In this document: positions 34,477 to 46,704 of the stretch, in pieces
Numbering within the stretch: the stretch's first letter is position 1
How the letters are laid out: every line of letters starts with the position of its first letter
Source: Sequoia sempervirens
Lineage: Eukaryota > Streptophyta > Pinopsida > Cupressales > Cupressaceae
DNA: 64,000 nucleotides
Direction of reading: 5' to 3'
NCBI GenBank assembly: GCA_007258455.2
Contig: VDFB02193867.1
Location: forward strand, 571,979,778 to 572,043,777
The notes under the pieces: model-generated
The model's input: only the letters and a program-made list of their open reading frames with translations
What the model was told of the DNA's origin: nothing
Databases searched by the model: none
Made by a program: the position numbers and the translations under genes

Positions 34477-36106
34477 TGTTAACACCAAACAACACATAAG
34501 AAGTTTAAGTGGCACAAAATTATGAATAACTACATTGCTTTAGAAGTATATTTTATGAGCTATGTCCAGTGATGAAAACCAAATTGAATTGGAGAATAAG
34601 TCAAGTAGAAGCTAGCATGGATAGAGTCGACCTATGTGATTATTTACCTTGCATATCTAAATTGGATTCTTGTTGTCCATGAATGAAGTGACCTGTTGTG
34701 CTATTTTTCTTAGTCTTAATTTAGAAATCTACCACCTTTTATTTATTATGCTAAGTCAAATCAAGTGAGCTGAGAAGTGTCAATTCATTTACCTTGTTTC
34801 TAGCTTGTAGATGTTGGTTTTTGTGTATAAATAGAGGCATTATTTACCTCAAAGGGATGCATATTTGCATTTTTTAATTATTTTCTAAGAGTTACTCTAT
34901 TCTTTTTAGTTTTGTGAGAGAGTTAGAGAGTGGTTTTACAAGAGTTTTATTGAGAGATTTTGGTGAGAGTTTTTGGGAAGAGTGGGAGTGAATTGTTGCC
35001 AAGTTGCAAGCTGATTTGAGGAGGTTAGGATTGGAAACCAACTAGATCGATTTGGAGCTTTATACTTGTAGGCATGTTGAATCTTCTCTCTTATACTTGT
35101 TTGATTTTGAAATGATTATATATTGCTTGTTTTTTGTTTGGAAAACGTAATATGTTTTTAGGGAAAGATTGTTTTCAACCTTGTGAAATTGAATGACGCT
35201 TGTTGTCTATAGTTTGGAATTCTCTATTGCTTGAGTGCTTGTACATAATCCATATTAAGGAGTTTGTGTGGATATATATAGTACTAAGTACTACAATAGA
35301 GTGGATTCTATATAGCTAAAGCTAGATTTTAATTGATAGGATATGGAAACACATGTTAAACCTATTATAAGAGTCATAGTGAACTTAGTGTTTATAGGTT
35401 GTTCCTAGGGTTAAAGATTATCCAATGGAGGGAATTTCCTATGCATAGAATATGAATGGTCTTAAAAAATTGAGCTATAATTGTGGGTGAACATGTGACA
35501 TCCACTTGAAGTATTGGGTGATGAATAATTTGGCCAAAGTGGTGTAATTCGCCACTGGTTACCTTAGTGCATGCTAGTTCGGGATTGTCATACATGTAGA
35601 ACATAGATTGTCATATATGTAGGACACAACTCTAGCTCAAGATTGGCTAGTATTTTGAGGTTTCCAGACCAAAGCTCTTCATTGAAGGGTAGGGCCATAT
35701 TACCAAATGTGGTGGATGTGCAGGGGACCACAGTTAGTCTGTGGATGGCAAAAAATCACTGGAGTGATGCTTCTCCTCTCAGTTAGCAATCCAAGATTTG
35801 AAAGGGATTTCATGAATCATTTGCGTTTCTAGTGCCAATGAAGCTCATATGAGCTATGCATGAATCTTGTATCTATTTGTTTGAAAGATGGAAAATGTAT
35901 TTTGTATTTAGATTATGAAATAATTTCTTTGGAAATATTGTACATTTTGTTGAATGAAATGAGAAAGATAATTTATTGCTATCATATGTGCATATTATCT
36001 TGTTTTGAAAAGAATTTTTTTATCGCTATGTGTTTGGCAAATAGTTTAAATTCACTTGTGGTAAAACATAGGAAAATTTACTGAGTTGAGCAAGGTGCAT
36101 GTTACA
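34477..36106 (+). mobile_element. Possible LTR or truncated retroelement
   Basis: A TATAAATA box at 34826-34833 is followed by a GAGAG-rich leader-like stretch. A plausible TGTTAACACC start (34477) and GTTACA end (36106) frame a 1.6-kb unit. The flanks TTATC and ATAAT do not match and there is no second copy in the window. A host promoter is an alternative. Confidence 0.3.
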
Positions 36107-36816
36107 ATAATTGTTAGTTTCTTATAATGGCTCCTTAGTACTTGTGTGTTTCTTCTATTCAATTTTTTGTTACTATTATTTTTATGTATTTTCCTTTTAT
36201 TTTATTATATTAATTTTGGATTATCATTGATTTTATAAGTTTAAGATCAAGGAATTTGTGCATTACCTTTGGATTTTTTTGTTACACCATTATAATTCAA
36301 TGGATAGTTCCATTTCTAGGTCATTAAGGCCAACTACTAAGCTATTAATTAAATGGTATTCTACACTCAATACACCCATAAATAGAAATACAACTTTTTT
36401 AAATCATTGGCACAGACAAAATTTAATCACTTTGAGTTTAATTTCCAAGTGGGAGCCATTATATTTAGGTTCAAAAAGTACATTATTTGATTGCACTTTA
36501 AGAAACACATGCTCCATGTTATAAAGCTTCATTACTTATTGCTCAAAAATGATGGTTCAATTCCTTCATTGTTGATGCATCGACAAGGACCTAAATGCAG
36601 GATAATATGTTAGTATGGTGGATATCATATAACATAGACTTAATTTTCCCAAATAAATTTTAGTGTTAGCTATGTTGCATCATACATTTGAACTTGATAC
36701 TAGTACAATTTAGTGATGGTATAAATAGGCCCTTCTTTTGTAATAAGATGAAATACTCACAATTTTTGGCATGCTAAGTTTTGGTTCATTAGTGTCTTGA
36801 CATTTATGTATTGGAA
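36107..36816. other. Noncoding spacer
   Basis: AT-rich. An 88-codon frame at 36258-36524 resembles nothing I know and is likely chance. Confidence 0.35.
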
Positions 36817-37090
36817 TAATAATTATCTATAAAGATATACATGATCTTTATGCATTAGAAATCATTGATATCAAAACAAATCTTAGGCAAGTGGTAGCCA
36901 TGAAAGTAAATCCAACTTGTTTTGTTGAAGAAAATGCACCTCTTTACTATAAATTTCATATTTTAATTTTCTTTAATTTTTTTACTATTAAATTCCATGA
37001 AACAAGAGGGGAATATAGAAAAAGGTTAAGCAAGAGAGAGATAGACATAGGGAAAAGAGATATAAAGGGAAAGAGAAAAACCAGATTGTT
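36817..37090 (+). repeat. Duplicated segment, copy 1 (empty site)
   Basis: This aligns with 37405-37522 joined to 45524-45660. Shared blocks include TTGATATCAAA, CTTAGGCAAGT or CCTAGGCAAGT, CTATAAAT and GAGGGGAATATAGAAA. The site corresponding to the Copia-B insertion reads CACCTCTTTACTAT with no element. Confidence 0.8.
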
Positions 37091-37404
37091 CATTTGAGAG
37101 AAAGGCTTTATTAGATTCAATTGCTAAGCTCTAGGTTTTTTTACATTCGGTTTCTAAGATCTACAATGGAGAATTAACAAATAATTAATAATTTTCAATT
37201 TTTGGTAGTAAAGTATCCAATTAATAAATTGTTATGAATGAATGATGTGTGCAAACATGTAAGTAGGTAGTCTCTCCGTGGGGACAATCATCACTAGGGT
37301 TTGAAGTCATATTTTTCATTATATATATTGTTAAAAAGGTCTTGAAATATTTCAAATAAAATCATTGGATATCTCAACATACTTTATATATATTTTATAA
37401 AATA

Positions 37405-37522
37405 CATATATTATCTACATGATCTACATGTATTAGAAATTATTGATATCAAAGCAACTCCTAGGCAAGTAGTGACCATAAAACTAAATCCAATTTGTTT
37501 TTTTGAAGAAAAAGGTACTTCT
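37405..37522 (+). repeat. Duplicated segment, copy 2, left part
   Basis: This is the left half of the second copy, ending where Copia-B was inserted. Its last five bases CTTCT correspond to CCTCT in the empty site. Confidence 0.8.
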
Positions 37523-39150
37523 TGTTGGAAGCTTGAGTTGTTTGTGAGTTGTTTGTGAGTTGTTTGTGAGTTTTTTGGGTGTTGTCATTGATGTGAACCC
37601 CTTGTATAAAGAGAGTGTTGGAATACCGATGGTGTTGATGATCACAAGATTGGAGTTGTTGGTATTGGTTTCAACACATTGTACTAGTGTTGTCATTGAT
37701 GTCTTACTTTAGTATAGTTGTCGAGGTTATAATTGGTTTGACTTGTGTTGGGGGAGATTGTTGATGTTGGAGAGAATTGCACTATGTTGTGGTATTGTCA
37801 TCAATATTTTCATTGATGTATGTGATAAGTAATGTTGTTGATGAGGTTGGCTCACTTGGTTTCCAAGTGCTTTTGAGAAAACTTGAATAAGAGAGAGTTT
37901 AGTGTGACAGAGTGATGCTCAATTTTCTGCTTCGTATCTCTTCATGATTTAACATATGCTCATGTGGTTTGAATGTGATGATCAGAGGTGTTTAGAGGTG
38001 TTATATCTAGAGTTTTAGGTTCTAGATCATTCTACAGTAGAAGATGTGTTTGAAAAAATGTATGTCTAGTAAAACAAGGTGTCTAGGAGAAATGAGATTG
38101 CTTCGCATTTATCCGTAATGAAGGTTCTTGACTTGTAGATATGGGAATGTTCTTATATTGACTGTTTCTACCTAACCTTGAAGTTCTAGGTGTTGTGGTG
38201 CTCCACAAGGTTGTTTGGTGTGTTGGATGTCTATGCCAATGTGTCTAGTTGCACAAAATGAAGGTGTTCTTAAGTTTCAAGTGGTTTCAGTAGTAGTGGC
38301 GAATATTTTGATGTTTTGGAATGTTTTTTTGTGGTTTGTGAGATGTTTTTGGACCTAGAGAGGTGTGTTTGGAGTCACTTTTTAGCGTTAGTGCAATTTT
38401 GGCTGACCTGGCATGCTAGTACTAGTTGTGTTGGATGATTTTTATTTGTGGAAGTTTTAAGAAGTGTGTCAATGTAGATTTGGGTCCCAATTAAGTTGTA
38501 GCATGGTTTTCCTTCACTTATTTACACCTTGGAAGTTTGTGGTGCTAACCTATTTGATGTTGCATGATTGAGGTGCATACATTTCCTTAAGGCTGACCTA
38601 ATTGAGATTGTTTTAGGTTGAGGATGGTATAAATACAAGGCAAGTTGTGTGAATTAATTTCAAAATGTGTGTGATGTGAAAGATTCCTAAGTGATCAAGT
38701 GTGGTGATTTGAATGTGAGATTTAATGCCTATGACTCCTTGATGCAATGAGAAGAAGGTGTCTACATTTTAGTCTATTGAATGAGTTGTTTGTGCTTCAT
38801 TGGAATTGTACCTTCAGAATAAGAGAGATGAATTGTTAGTAGTTCAAATTGGAAGTGACCTACCCCTTCTTCTATCTTCTTTCTTCTAGACAATGAGTCC
38901 TTTGGTAGTGAGCCCTCTGACAGTGAGCCTATTGTATTTGGTGTTGCTATTACTTTATATTGTGAGCTAATACATTTTTGGATGTGTTTGCATTACTATT
39001 TATCATGTTTATATTCTGCTAATGTATAATAAGGGTTTAATGGTTGTTAAGGGTTTAAGGGATAACACAGATCTGAATGTTAATGGGGGTTTTAATGTTT
39101 TAATGTACAACTGATTTGCTCCCCCTCTCAATTGTCCTATTTATCTAATA
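37523..39150 (+). mobile_element. Copia-B 5' LTR (1628 bp)
   Basis: It starts TGTTGGAAGC and ends CTAATA, a CA-to-TA change. Near 37534-37566 an 11-base unit GAGTTGTTTGT is repeated three times; the 3' LTR has fewer units. TATAAATA is at 38628-38635. Confidence 0.9.
38628..38635 (+). promoter_or_regulatory. TATA box of Copia-B 5' LTR
   Basis: TATAAATA in the context GATGGTATAAATACAAGG. The same box is at 44939-44946 in the 3' LTR. Confidence 0.6.
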
Positions 39151-39165
39151 ATTGATATCATAGCA
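39151..39165 (+). other. Copia-B primer-binding site
   Basis: ATTGATATCATAGCA is a decayed form of the initiator tRNA-Met site seen in Copia-A. Confidence 0.75.
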
Positions 39166-39206
39166 AGGTTCCTTGGAAGAATCTTAATTTCTTGAGGTAG
39201 ATCCAT

Positions 39207-40338
39207 ATGGTGCACAAGAAGGAGGCTCTCTTGTTTGATGAGATGAATTATGCATTCTATAAAACTAGAATGGAAGGTTTCCTTATTTCCCTAAGGTTTA
39301 GAGTTTGGAAGTCAATTAAAGATGGATATACCATGCCTACTAATGGACCGTCAACTAATGATGAGATCAAGACATATGAGAATAATGGAAAAGCAAGGAA
39401 TGCTCTTTTGGTTGGTCTTGTTGGTTCGGAACTTGTGAAGGTTATGAGCTACAAATTTGCTAAAGAAATATGAAAGAAGATGGAAAGTGTCTATGAAGGA
39501 GATGATAAGGTCAAGCAAGCAAAGATGTAGAATTTGAAGACTAAGTTTGAAACCCTAAGGATGTTAGAGGATGAAGATATTGTAGGATACATGCATAGAG
39601 TGGATGAAGTTGTCAATTCCATCAATGGCCTTGGTGGAAATCTACCAGTTCAGATGAGGTGGTAAAGAAGGTATTAAGAAATCTTCCTAAATATTATAGT
39701 CATAAAGTTTCTGATATTGAAGAATTTTAGGATTTAGATCACTATTCTAGAGATCAGTTGTTTGGTTCTTTAACTACTTTTGAATTGAGAGAGTTTGGTC
39801 AAAATAATTCAAGAAAAGATACTACTTTTAAAGATAGCAAAACAAATAAGGATGATGGATCAAATCTGGATGATCTTGATGAGATAGAAGAATTTTTTGT
39901 TAGGAGAAATTGAAAAAGGGGATTGAAAAATACATAGGTAAGTTACCTTTCAAATCTTTCAATTGTGGAAAGATAGGTCATTATGCTTTAAGATGTCCAA
40001 CCAAAGTTTCAAATGACAAATATATGGATAACAAAGGTAAATCTATCAAGAGAGGTTATTATGTTAAATAAGATGCTAGCATATCTAATGATGAATCTGA
40101 CTACCTAGATGATGAAAATGATGAATGCTTGTTCATGGCTCTAAATGTTGGAACCAATTCTACTAACTATAAAAGATGTATGAAGGAAACTGCTATGAAA
40201 ATAGTTCACAACATCAAAAAAACTATTGTGATTGCTTTTCATGCCAGAGAGAAGAAACATCATTGGATAATTGACAGTGGATGCTCAAATCATATGACAC
40301 ATGAGAAGAGTAAGTTTGTTAAACTTGAGAAGTTTTAA
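39207..40338 (+). pseudogene. gag: Copia-B gag and protease
   Basis: The ATG at 39207 opens 88 codons of copia gag (FDEMNYAFYKTRMEGFL), which stop at 39471. The frame then carries on with KKMESVYEGDDKVKQAKM, a further stop and a shift near 39650. The zinc knuckle near 39950 reads SFNCGKIGHYALRC: the first Cys of CX2CX4HX4C is Ser (TGC to TCT). The last segment, 40129-40338, holds the protease site WIIDSGCSNHMTH with an intact DSG. Spacing to the LTR and order match Copia-A. It would form particles and process the polyprotein if intact. Confidence 0.86.
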
Positions 40339-41556
40339 GGTGGTCTTGTTAAGTTTGGTGATGATACATCCGCTAAGATATGTGGAAAAGGCTCAATTAG
40401 TTTTGATGACAAGCATAATACAAATTATGTTCTTTATGTCAAGGGTCTTCGACATAATATTCTGAGTGTTGGAGAAATGTGCAGAAAATGATATAATCTT
40501 GTATTTTCAAAATGGTGGTTGTGAAATCAAAAAAGGAAGCTCTAGAACTCTAGTTGTTGTAGGAACAAGGATAGATGAGAATTTTTATTGACTAAAAGGT
40601 GCTAATGGTAAGTGTTTTATGACTAAAATCAATGGAATTTGGCTATTTCATAGAAGAATGTGTCACATCAATTTTTATAGCCTAGTGAGGATCAAATCTT
40701 CTCAATCTGTGAGAGATTTGTCAAGAATTACAAAGCCTATCAATGCAATTTGCAAGGAATGTCAAGTTGGGAAGCAATCAAGAAAGAGGTTCAATATCAA
40801 TGAACATTCTACCACAGGACCTTTAGAATTGGTGCATACAAACCTATGTGGACCTACAAGAACATGAAGCTTTCAAGGTGACATGTATTTCATGTTGTTA
40901 ATTGATGATTAGTCTAGAATGACTTGGGTAACTTTTCTTAGAGAAAAAACAAAAGCTATAAACAAGTTTAAAGCATTTAAAGATATGGTTGAGAATGAAA
41001 TAGATATGAAAATAAATGATTAAGGTCTAGAAGAGGTGGAAAGTTCACCTCTAATGATTTTAACAATTTTTGTGAAGATCATGGAATAAAGAGGCATTTT
41101 TCAGCCCCTAGAACTCCTCAGCAGAATGGAGTTGTGGAAAGAAAGAATAGGATAGTTTAGGAAGCAACAAGGATAATGATGAAGGAAGAAAATCTACTAG
41201 ATGTCTATTGGAGAGACATTATTCATACTACAATATACATACTCAAAAAAGTACAAGCAAGAGTAAATAGTTCAAAGACTCCCTATGAACTATAGTATGG
41301 AAGAACCCCTAATGTCAAATATTTCAAAGTGTTTGAAAGAAAATGCTATATCAAAAGAGATGAAGAAAAATTGGGAAAGTTTGATGCAAGGTCAGATGAA
41401 GGAATCTTCCTTGGATATTCTACAAGAAGCAAGGATTATCGGTGCTACAACAAGAGGCTGAAGAAGATAGTTGAAAGTGCAAGTGTCAAAGTAGATGAAG
41501 AACCACATAAAAGCTCAGTACTAATAGAAGGATATGAATTTGATGATTCCTCTTGA
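40339..41556 (+). pseudogene. int: Copia-B protease end and integrase
   Basis: The protease C-terminus continues to about 40490. A clean 82-codon stretch at 40619-40867 has the pre-integrase zinc domain complete, with HRRMCHIN upstream of CKEC, followed by ELVHTNLCGPTRT. The core then breaks: LLIDD is followed at once by a stop (first Asp retained), the second-Asp motif reads RSRRGGKF where Copia-A has FDRGEEF, so this Asp is lost, and NGVVERKNR keeps the Glu. The C-terminal part at 41329-41556 is open (EGIFLGYSTRSKDYRCYNKR). Compared with Copia-A the zinc domain is better preserved and the core worse. Confidence 0.85.
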
Positions 41557-43256
41557 AGAGAAGAAGGAAAAGAAGAAAAAGAAAAGGAATGTAGGTTGAA
41601 GATGAAGATGCTCCAGAAAGGATTCCTAAGACTCCTAAGTATGTGCAAAAGAATCATTTTGAAGATCAAATCATTGGTGATAAGAGTAGAGGTGTGTTGA
41701 AAAGAAGAAAAGTTGTTATGACAAAAGAATAGGTAAATTTGTGTCTACTTTCCAAAGTAGAACCTAAGACAATGATTGAAGCATTTAAGGATGAGAATTA
41801 GACCAAAGCTATGAAAGAAGAATTGATGTAGATTGAGAAGAATCAAACTTGGGAATTAGTCCCAAGACCAACAAACAAGAATATAATAGGAACTAAATGG
41901 GTATTCTGGAAAAAGCTAAATGAGAAAGAAGTTGTTAGAGATATGGCTAGACTTGTGTGTAAGGGATACTCACAAGTGGAAGGAATAGATTTTGAGGAAA
42001 AATTTTCTTCAGTGGAAATAATGGAGGCCATTAGGATGTTTTTAGCCTTTGTAGCACATAAGGATTCCAAGTTTTATCAGATGTATGTGAATTCTACATT
42101 CTTGAATGGTGAATTGGAAGAAGAGGTATACATTGAACAATCAAAAAGCTTTTAGTTATCAGATGAGCCTAATATGGTTTGTAGATTGAAGAAGGAATTG
42201 TATGGTCTCAAGCAAGCTCCTAGAGCTTGGTATGCAAGATTGGATAGGTACTTTTTGTAACAAGGATTCAATAAAGGTACTGCAAATAACAATATGTATT
42301 TCAAAGTTGAAGGAGAACAAATCTTAATTATGGTAGTATATATCAATGATATAATATTTAGAGGAAATGAAAGTATGTGCAAGAGACTTGCCAAAGAGAT
42401 GCAGAAAGAGTTTGAGATGTCTATGTTTGGGGAGATGAGTTTCTTCCTTGGGCTACATTAAATCAATTAAACAAAAAAATGAATATTCATTTCACAGTCA
42501 AAGTATGTCAAGGAAATGTTGAAGAATTTTGGAATGGAAGGCTCTAAACCGGTATGTGCTCCTATGGTTATTGGTTGCAAGTTGAGCAAGAATGATGAAT
42601 CTCCTAAGACTAATTAGAGCAAGTACAAATCAATGATTGGTGGATTGTTATATTTAACTGCTACTAGACCAAATATCATGCATGAAGTTTTTCTTTTGGC
42701 TTGATTTTAGTAAGATCATAGAAAAATCAAATGTGCCAACAGTAAAGAGGATATTCAAATTTTTGTAGGGCACTCCAGACTATGGTCTATGGTATCCAAG
42801 GATACTGATTTAGCTTTAACTTCCTATACTGATGTAGATTGGGTAGGTTGTGTAGATGACGAAAGAAGTACAAATGGAGGTGCTTTCTTTCTTGGAAGCA
42901 AATTTTTTTCATGGTTGAGTAAGAAGTAGGATTCAGTGTCATTATCTACAACATAGGTAGAGTACATTGCAGCAACATATTGTTGCACACAAGTGTTGTG
43001 AATGAAGAAAAAATTGAAGGATATCACAATATAATATGATGAACCTAATTCTATCCTATGTGACAATACAAGTGCAATTAGTATATTAAAGAATCCAGTG
43101 ATGCATTCAAGAACAAAACATATCTCAATCTAGTATCACTTCTTGAGAGAGAAGGTTGTAGAAAATAAAGTGAAATTGGAGTATGTGTCTACAAAGGATC
43201 AAGTTGCAGATATTTTCATGAAGGCGCTTCCTAAAAATACTTTTGAGTATCTCTGA
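41557..43256 (+). pseudogene. rt: Copia-B reverse transcriptase and RNase H
   Basis: It begins with the acidic linker and RT start (TWELVPRPTNKNIIGTKWVF near 41850). The 41943-42155 stretch is open and has the fingers motif [18 protein letters not shown] and [33 protein letters not shown] near 42198 is intact. The palm motif reads YIND instead of YVDD, losing the first catalytic Asp (near 42342). SQSKYVKEML and GGLLYLTATRP follow, then the RNase H part YTDVDWVGCVDDERSTNG near 42825 and ends with FEYL and PPFN. Numerous stops occur. The RT section is better preserved than in Copia-A. Confidence 0.88.
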
Positions 43257-43269
43257 CAGAAGTTAGGGG

Positions 43270-43827
43270 TTATTTCCCCTCCTTTCAACTATATGCATGG
43301 TAATGTGCATCAGTCTGATGGAGCAATTCAAGATTTATTCTTTTGCTATGGACTAATGAAGGCTACCTTTCAGGGGGAGTAGGTAGTAGTGGTTACTAGC
43401 TAGTGAAGTATATGGAAAAGTATTGTCTGAAAAGAAAAGAAATAATGGGGGAGAGAGATTCAGTGTTGCAAGAGGAGTCTCTAAAGAGAGTGCAAAAAAA
43501 TAAGTGTAGTAAGGAGAGTTTGCAGTTGCTTTTAGGTGATGTGTGAGATATGCAAGTGTTTCCCTTTGAATATTGTTAAAGGGGGAGAGCAAGAGAGTTG
43601 GATGGGTCTATGGCCCTTTTCCATTGATGTAAAAGGGGGATAAAGTTAGAGTGGTTGAAAAACCATAGTTCAAAAAAGTATTGCAGGAGAGAGTGTTCTG
43701 AAGCAAGAGAATGTGATTATGAAAAGTAAAGAGTTTCCCCAGTCAAGGGGGTACTACTTGTTTCAAAGTTGTTGTTGGTATGATTTTGTTGTTGATAGTT
43801 TTTCAAAAATGATGTTCCTATCAATGA
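43270..43827 (+). other. Copia-B 3' noncoding region
   Basis: It corresponds to 30229-30713 of Copia-A, with several GGGGGAGA purine patches and no coding frame. Confidence 0.6.
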
Positions 43828-43840
43828 CAAAGGGGGAGAT
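43828..43840 (+). other. Copia-B polypurine tract
   Basis: CAAAGGGGGAGAT lies before the 3' LTR and is the same sequence as in Copia-A. Confidence 0.85.
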
Positions 43841-45523
43841 TATTTGAAACTTGAGTTGTTTGTGAGTTGTTTGGGTGTTGTCATTGATGTCAATCCATTG
43901 TATGAAGAAAGTGTTGGAATACTAATTGTGTTAATTATGTCAAGCCTGGAATTGTTGGTATAGGTGTCAACACATTGTACTGGTGTTTTCATTGATGCCT
44001 TACTTTAGTATAATTGCAAAGGTTGTTGGTCTGGCTTGTGTTGGGGGAGATTGTTGATGGTGGAGAGCATTGCACTATGTTGTGTTGTCTTCAATGTTGT
44101 CATTGATGTATGTGATAATTAATTTTGTTGATGAGGTTGGTTCACTTGGTTTCCAAGTGCTTTTGAGAAAATTTGAATAAGAGAGAGTTCAATGTGATAG
44201 AGTGGTGCTCAATATTCTACTCCATATTTCTTCATTATTAGAGATATGCCCATGCGGTTTGGACGTGATGTTCAGAGGTTTTTAGAGGTTTTATATCCAA
44301 AGTTTTAGGTTTTGGATCATTTTGTAATAGAAGGTGGGTTTGACAAAATGTCCGTTTGGTTTAAAATAAGGTGTTTGGGAGAAATGAGATTGCTTTGCAT
44401 TTCTTTGTAGTGAGGTTCTTGTCCTACAAATCTAGTAACGTGCTTATATTGACTGTATCTACCTTCCCTTGAATTTTTAGGTTCTATGGTGCTCTGTAGG
44501 GTTGTTTGGTGTGTTTGATGTTTGTGCTAGTATATTTGGTTGCATAGAATGAAGGCGTTCTTAAGTTTTAAGTGGTTGCAGTAGTAGTGGAAAATATTAT
44601 GATGATGTTGAATATTTTGGGATGTTTTGGAATGTTTTTGTGTGGTCTTCAAGATGTTTCCAAACTTGGAGAGGTGTGTTTGGAGTCACTTGTTAGTGTT
44701 AGTGCAAGTTTGGCTGACTTGGCGTGCTAGTGCTAATTATGGTAGATGATTGTTGTTTGTGCAAGTAATAAGAAATGTTTCAATGTAGATTTAGGTCCTA
44801 GTTAAGTTGTGGTGTGGTCTACCTTCACTTCTTTATACCTTGGAAGTGTTTGGTGTCAACCTCTTTGATGTTGCACAATTGAGGTGCATACATTTACTTA
44901 AGGCTGACCTAATCGAGATTTTTTTAGGTCGAGGATGGTATAAATACAAGGTGAGTTGTTGTGTGAATTAAGTGCATGACGTGTGTGATGCAAAAGATAC
45001 AAAAGTGATCAAGTGTGGTGATTTGAATGTGAGTTTTAATGCCTATGTCTCCCAGATGTAGTGAGCAAAAGGTGTCTACATTTTAGTTTGTTGAATGAGT
45101 TGTTTGTGCTTCAGTGGAACTATACCTTCATCATAAGAGAGATGCATTGTTAGTAGTTCAAATCGGTAGTGAGTCACCCCTTCTTCTACCTTCTTTCTTC
45201 TGAACAATGAGCCCTTCTTTCTTTTGGGCAGTGAACCCTTCAGTAGTGAGTCTATTGTATTCAGTGTTGCTATTACTTTATATTGTGAGCTAATCCTCAT
45301 TGTGGTTTTTCCCTTCTTGGTTTTTCCACATAAATTTGGTGTTCTTATTTGTTTGGATGTGTTTTCATTATTGTTTCTCATGTTTACATTCCGCTAATGC
45401 ATGATAAGGGTTTAATGGTTGTTAATGGTTTAAGGGCTAATACAAATTTGAATGTTAATGAGGTTTTTAATGTTTTAATGTACAACTGATTCACCCCCTC
45501 TCAATTGTCATGTGCATCTAACA
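43841..45523 (+). mobile_element. Copia-B 3' LTR (1683 bp)
   Basis: It starts TATTTGAAAC, a mutated TGTTGGAAGC, and ends TGCATCTAACA. TATAAATA is at 44939-44946. Confidence 0.9.
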
Positions 45524-45660
45524 TTTTTTTACTATAAATTCCACATTTTATTTTTATTTGGTTTGTTATTATTAAAGTTCATGAAACATAGAGGGGAATA
45601 TAGAAAGAAATAGAGCATGAGAGAGATTGAAATAGATAAAAGAGACATAAAGGAAAAGGG
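45524..45660 (+). repeat. Duplicated segment, copy 2, right part
   Basis: It resumes the sequence interrupted by Copia-B (TTTTTTTACTATAAATTCC) and aligns with 36942-37075. Confidence 0.8.
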
Positions 45661-45925
45661 AATATAGAAAGAGATAAAGCATGAGAGAGATAGAGATAGA
45701 GAAATGAGAGAGAGAGAGAGAGAGGGGTGTAGAAAATGAGAAAGAGAGGGAGAGAGGAGATAAATGGATGTATAGATAAAATTAGAGGGATAGAGATAAA
45801 GTAGGAGAGAGGGAGATAGAGAGGAACATATATATAGCGAGATTGATAGAGAGGAATAGAAAGATGGGGTAAGAGAGAAATAAGAGATAACGAGAAAGAG
45901 AGATCGAGAAAAGAGAGATTGAATG
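45590..45925 (+). repeat. Purine-rich tract
   Basis: About 330 bases dominated by GAGA and GATAGA, with a pure GA run near 45706-45724. A shorter purine stretch follows the empty-site copy near 37000-37080. Confidence 0.75.
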
Positions 45926-45979
45926 TTGATCTTGACTACTTTGTGTCAACAATCTAAATATGGAACATGTTCATAGGTA

Positions 45980-46095
45980 TGTATCTCCCTATCCATATCT
46001 ATTTGTCTCTCCATCTCTCTCTTTGTGTGTCATTTTATCTATATCTCTCTCCCTCCCTCTATTTATCTATCTACACCCCTTTCCCTCTCCCTCAA
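45980..46095 (+). repeat. Pyrimidine-rich tract
   Basis: CTCTC and CTATCT text, roughly complementary to the purine tract 60 bases upstream. Confidence 0.7.
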
Positions 46096-46657
46096 TATTA
46101 ATTTCTCTACCAATATTTGCAATTACCACATCTAACATGTCATCCACTCATTAATGAGAAATTCCACCAATTCTAAATTTTAAATATGATAAGCTCAAAT
46201 AATAATTATTAAATTATAAATGTATATTAATAAAATATCATATATAATAAGAAATATAATTATATTAGATATAAAGAGTAAATATATATTTTTAATAAAT
46301 ATATACACCATCTATATATATTAATAAAATTTATATTATACATTATATTAAGTTTGGTGTATGTCCATAAAGTGTTTGACCATATTAAAGGACGAGATAA
46401 TGTATCGTGGAATACAATTATTGTAGCCTATAAAAGATATTGTAAAACATACAAACACAAATAAACACTCCTTGTTATGTCTAATGAATAAAAAACGATG
46501 AATAAAAAAAGAAACTAGCAAATGAAAAAATAATGAAATTTTGTTCTCCTTGTTTTCTATATATAAAGATGAAGGTACATAGTAGACCAAATGGGTGTGA
46601 TTATTTTAGTCCTCTTGCACCACTCTAGTAAACTACTAGCCATTGATCCCAAAAATG
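46081..46657 (+). repeat. 624-bp tandem duplication, unit 1
   Basis: It starts TTCCCTCTCCCTCAAT and ends at CATTGATCCCAAAAATG. It aligns along its length with 46705-47262, including GTTTGACCATATT and GGACGAGATA. Confidence 0.85.
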
Positions 46658-46704
46658 TCTCTCTCTCTCTCTCTCTCTCTCCATATATATATATATATAT
46701 ATAT
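46657..46704 (+). repeat. CT/AT compound microsatellite
   Basis: A CT run (46657-46681) followed by an AT run (to 46704) separates the two duplication units. Confidence 0.85.

Larger units (their letters stand above)
37523..45523 (+). mobile_element. Copia-B, full-length Copia-type retrotransposon (8001 bp)
   Basis: The LTRs are 37523-39150 and 43841-45523. Its coding order and protein sequence are close to Copia-A, so both are one family or close sisters, although the LTR starts differ. The flanking bases CTTCT and TTTTT are both explained as C-to-T derivatives of CCTCT seen in the empty-site copy. The coding sequence is broken by many stops and shifts. Confidence 0.92.
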
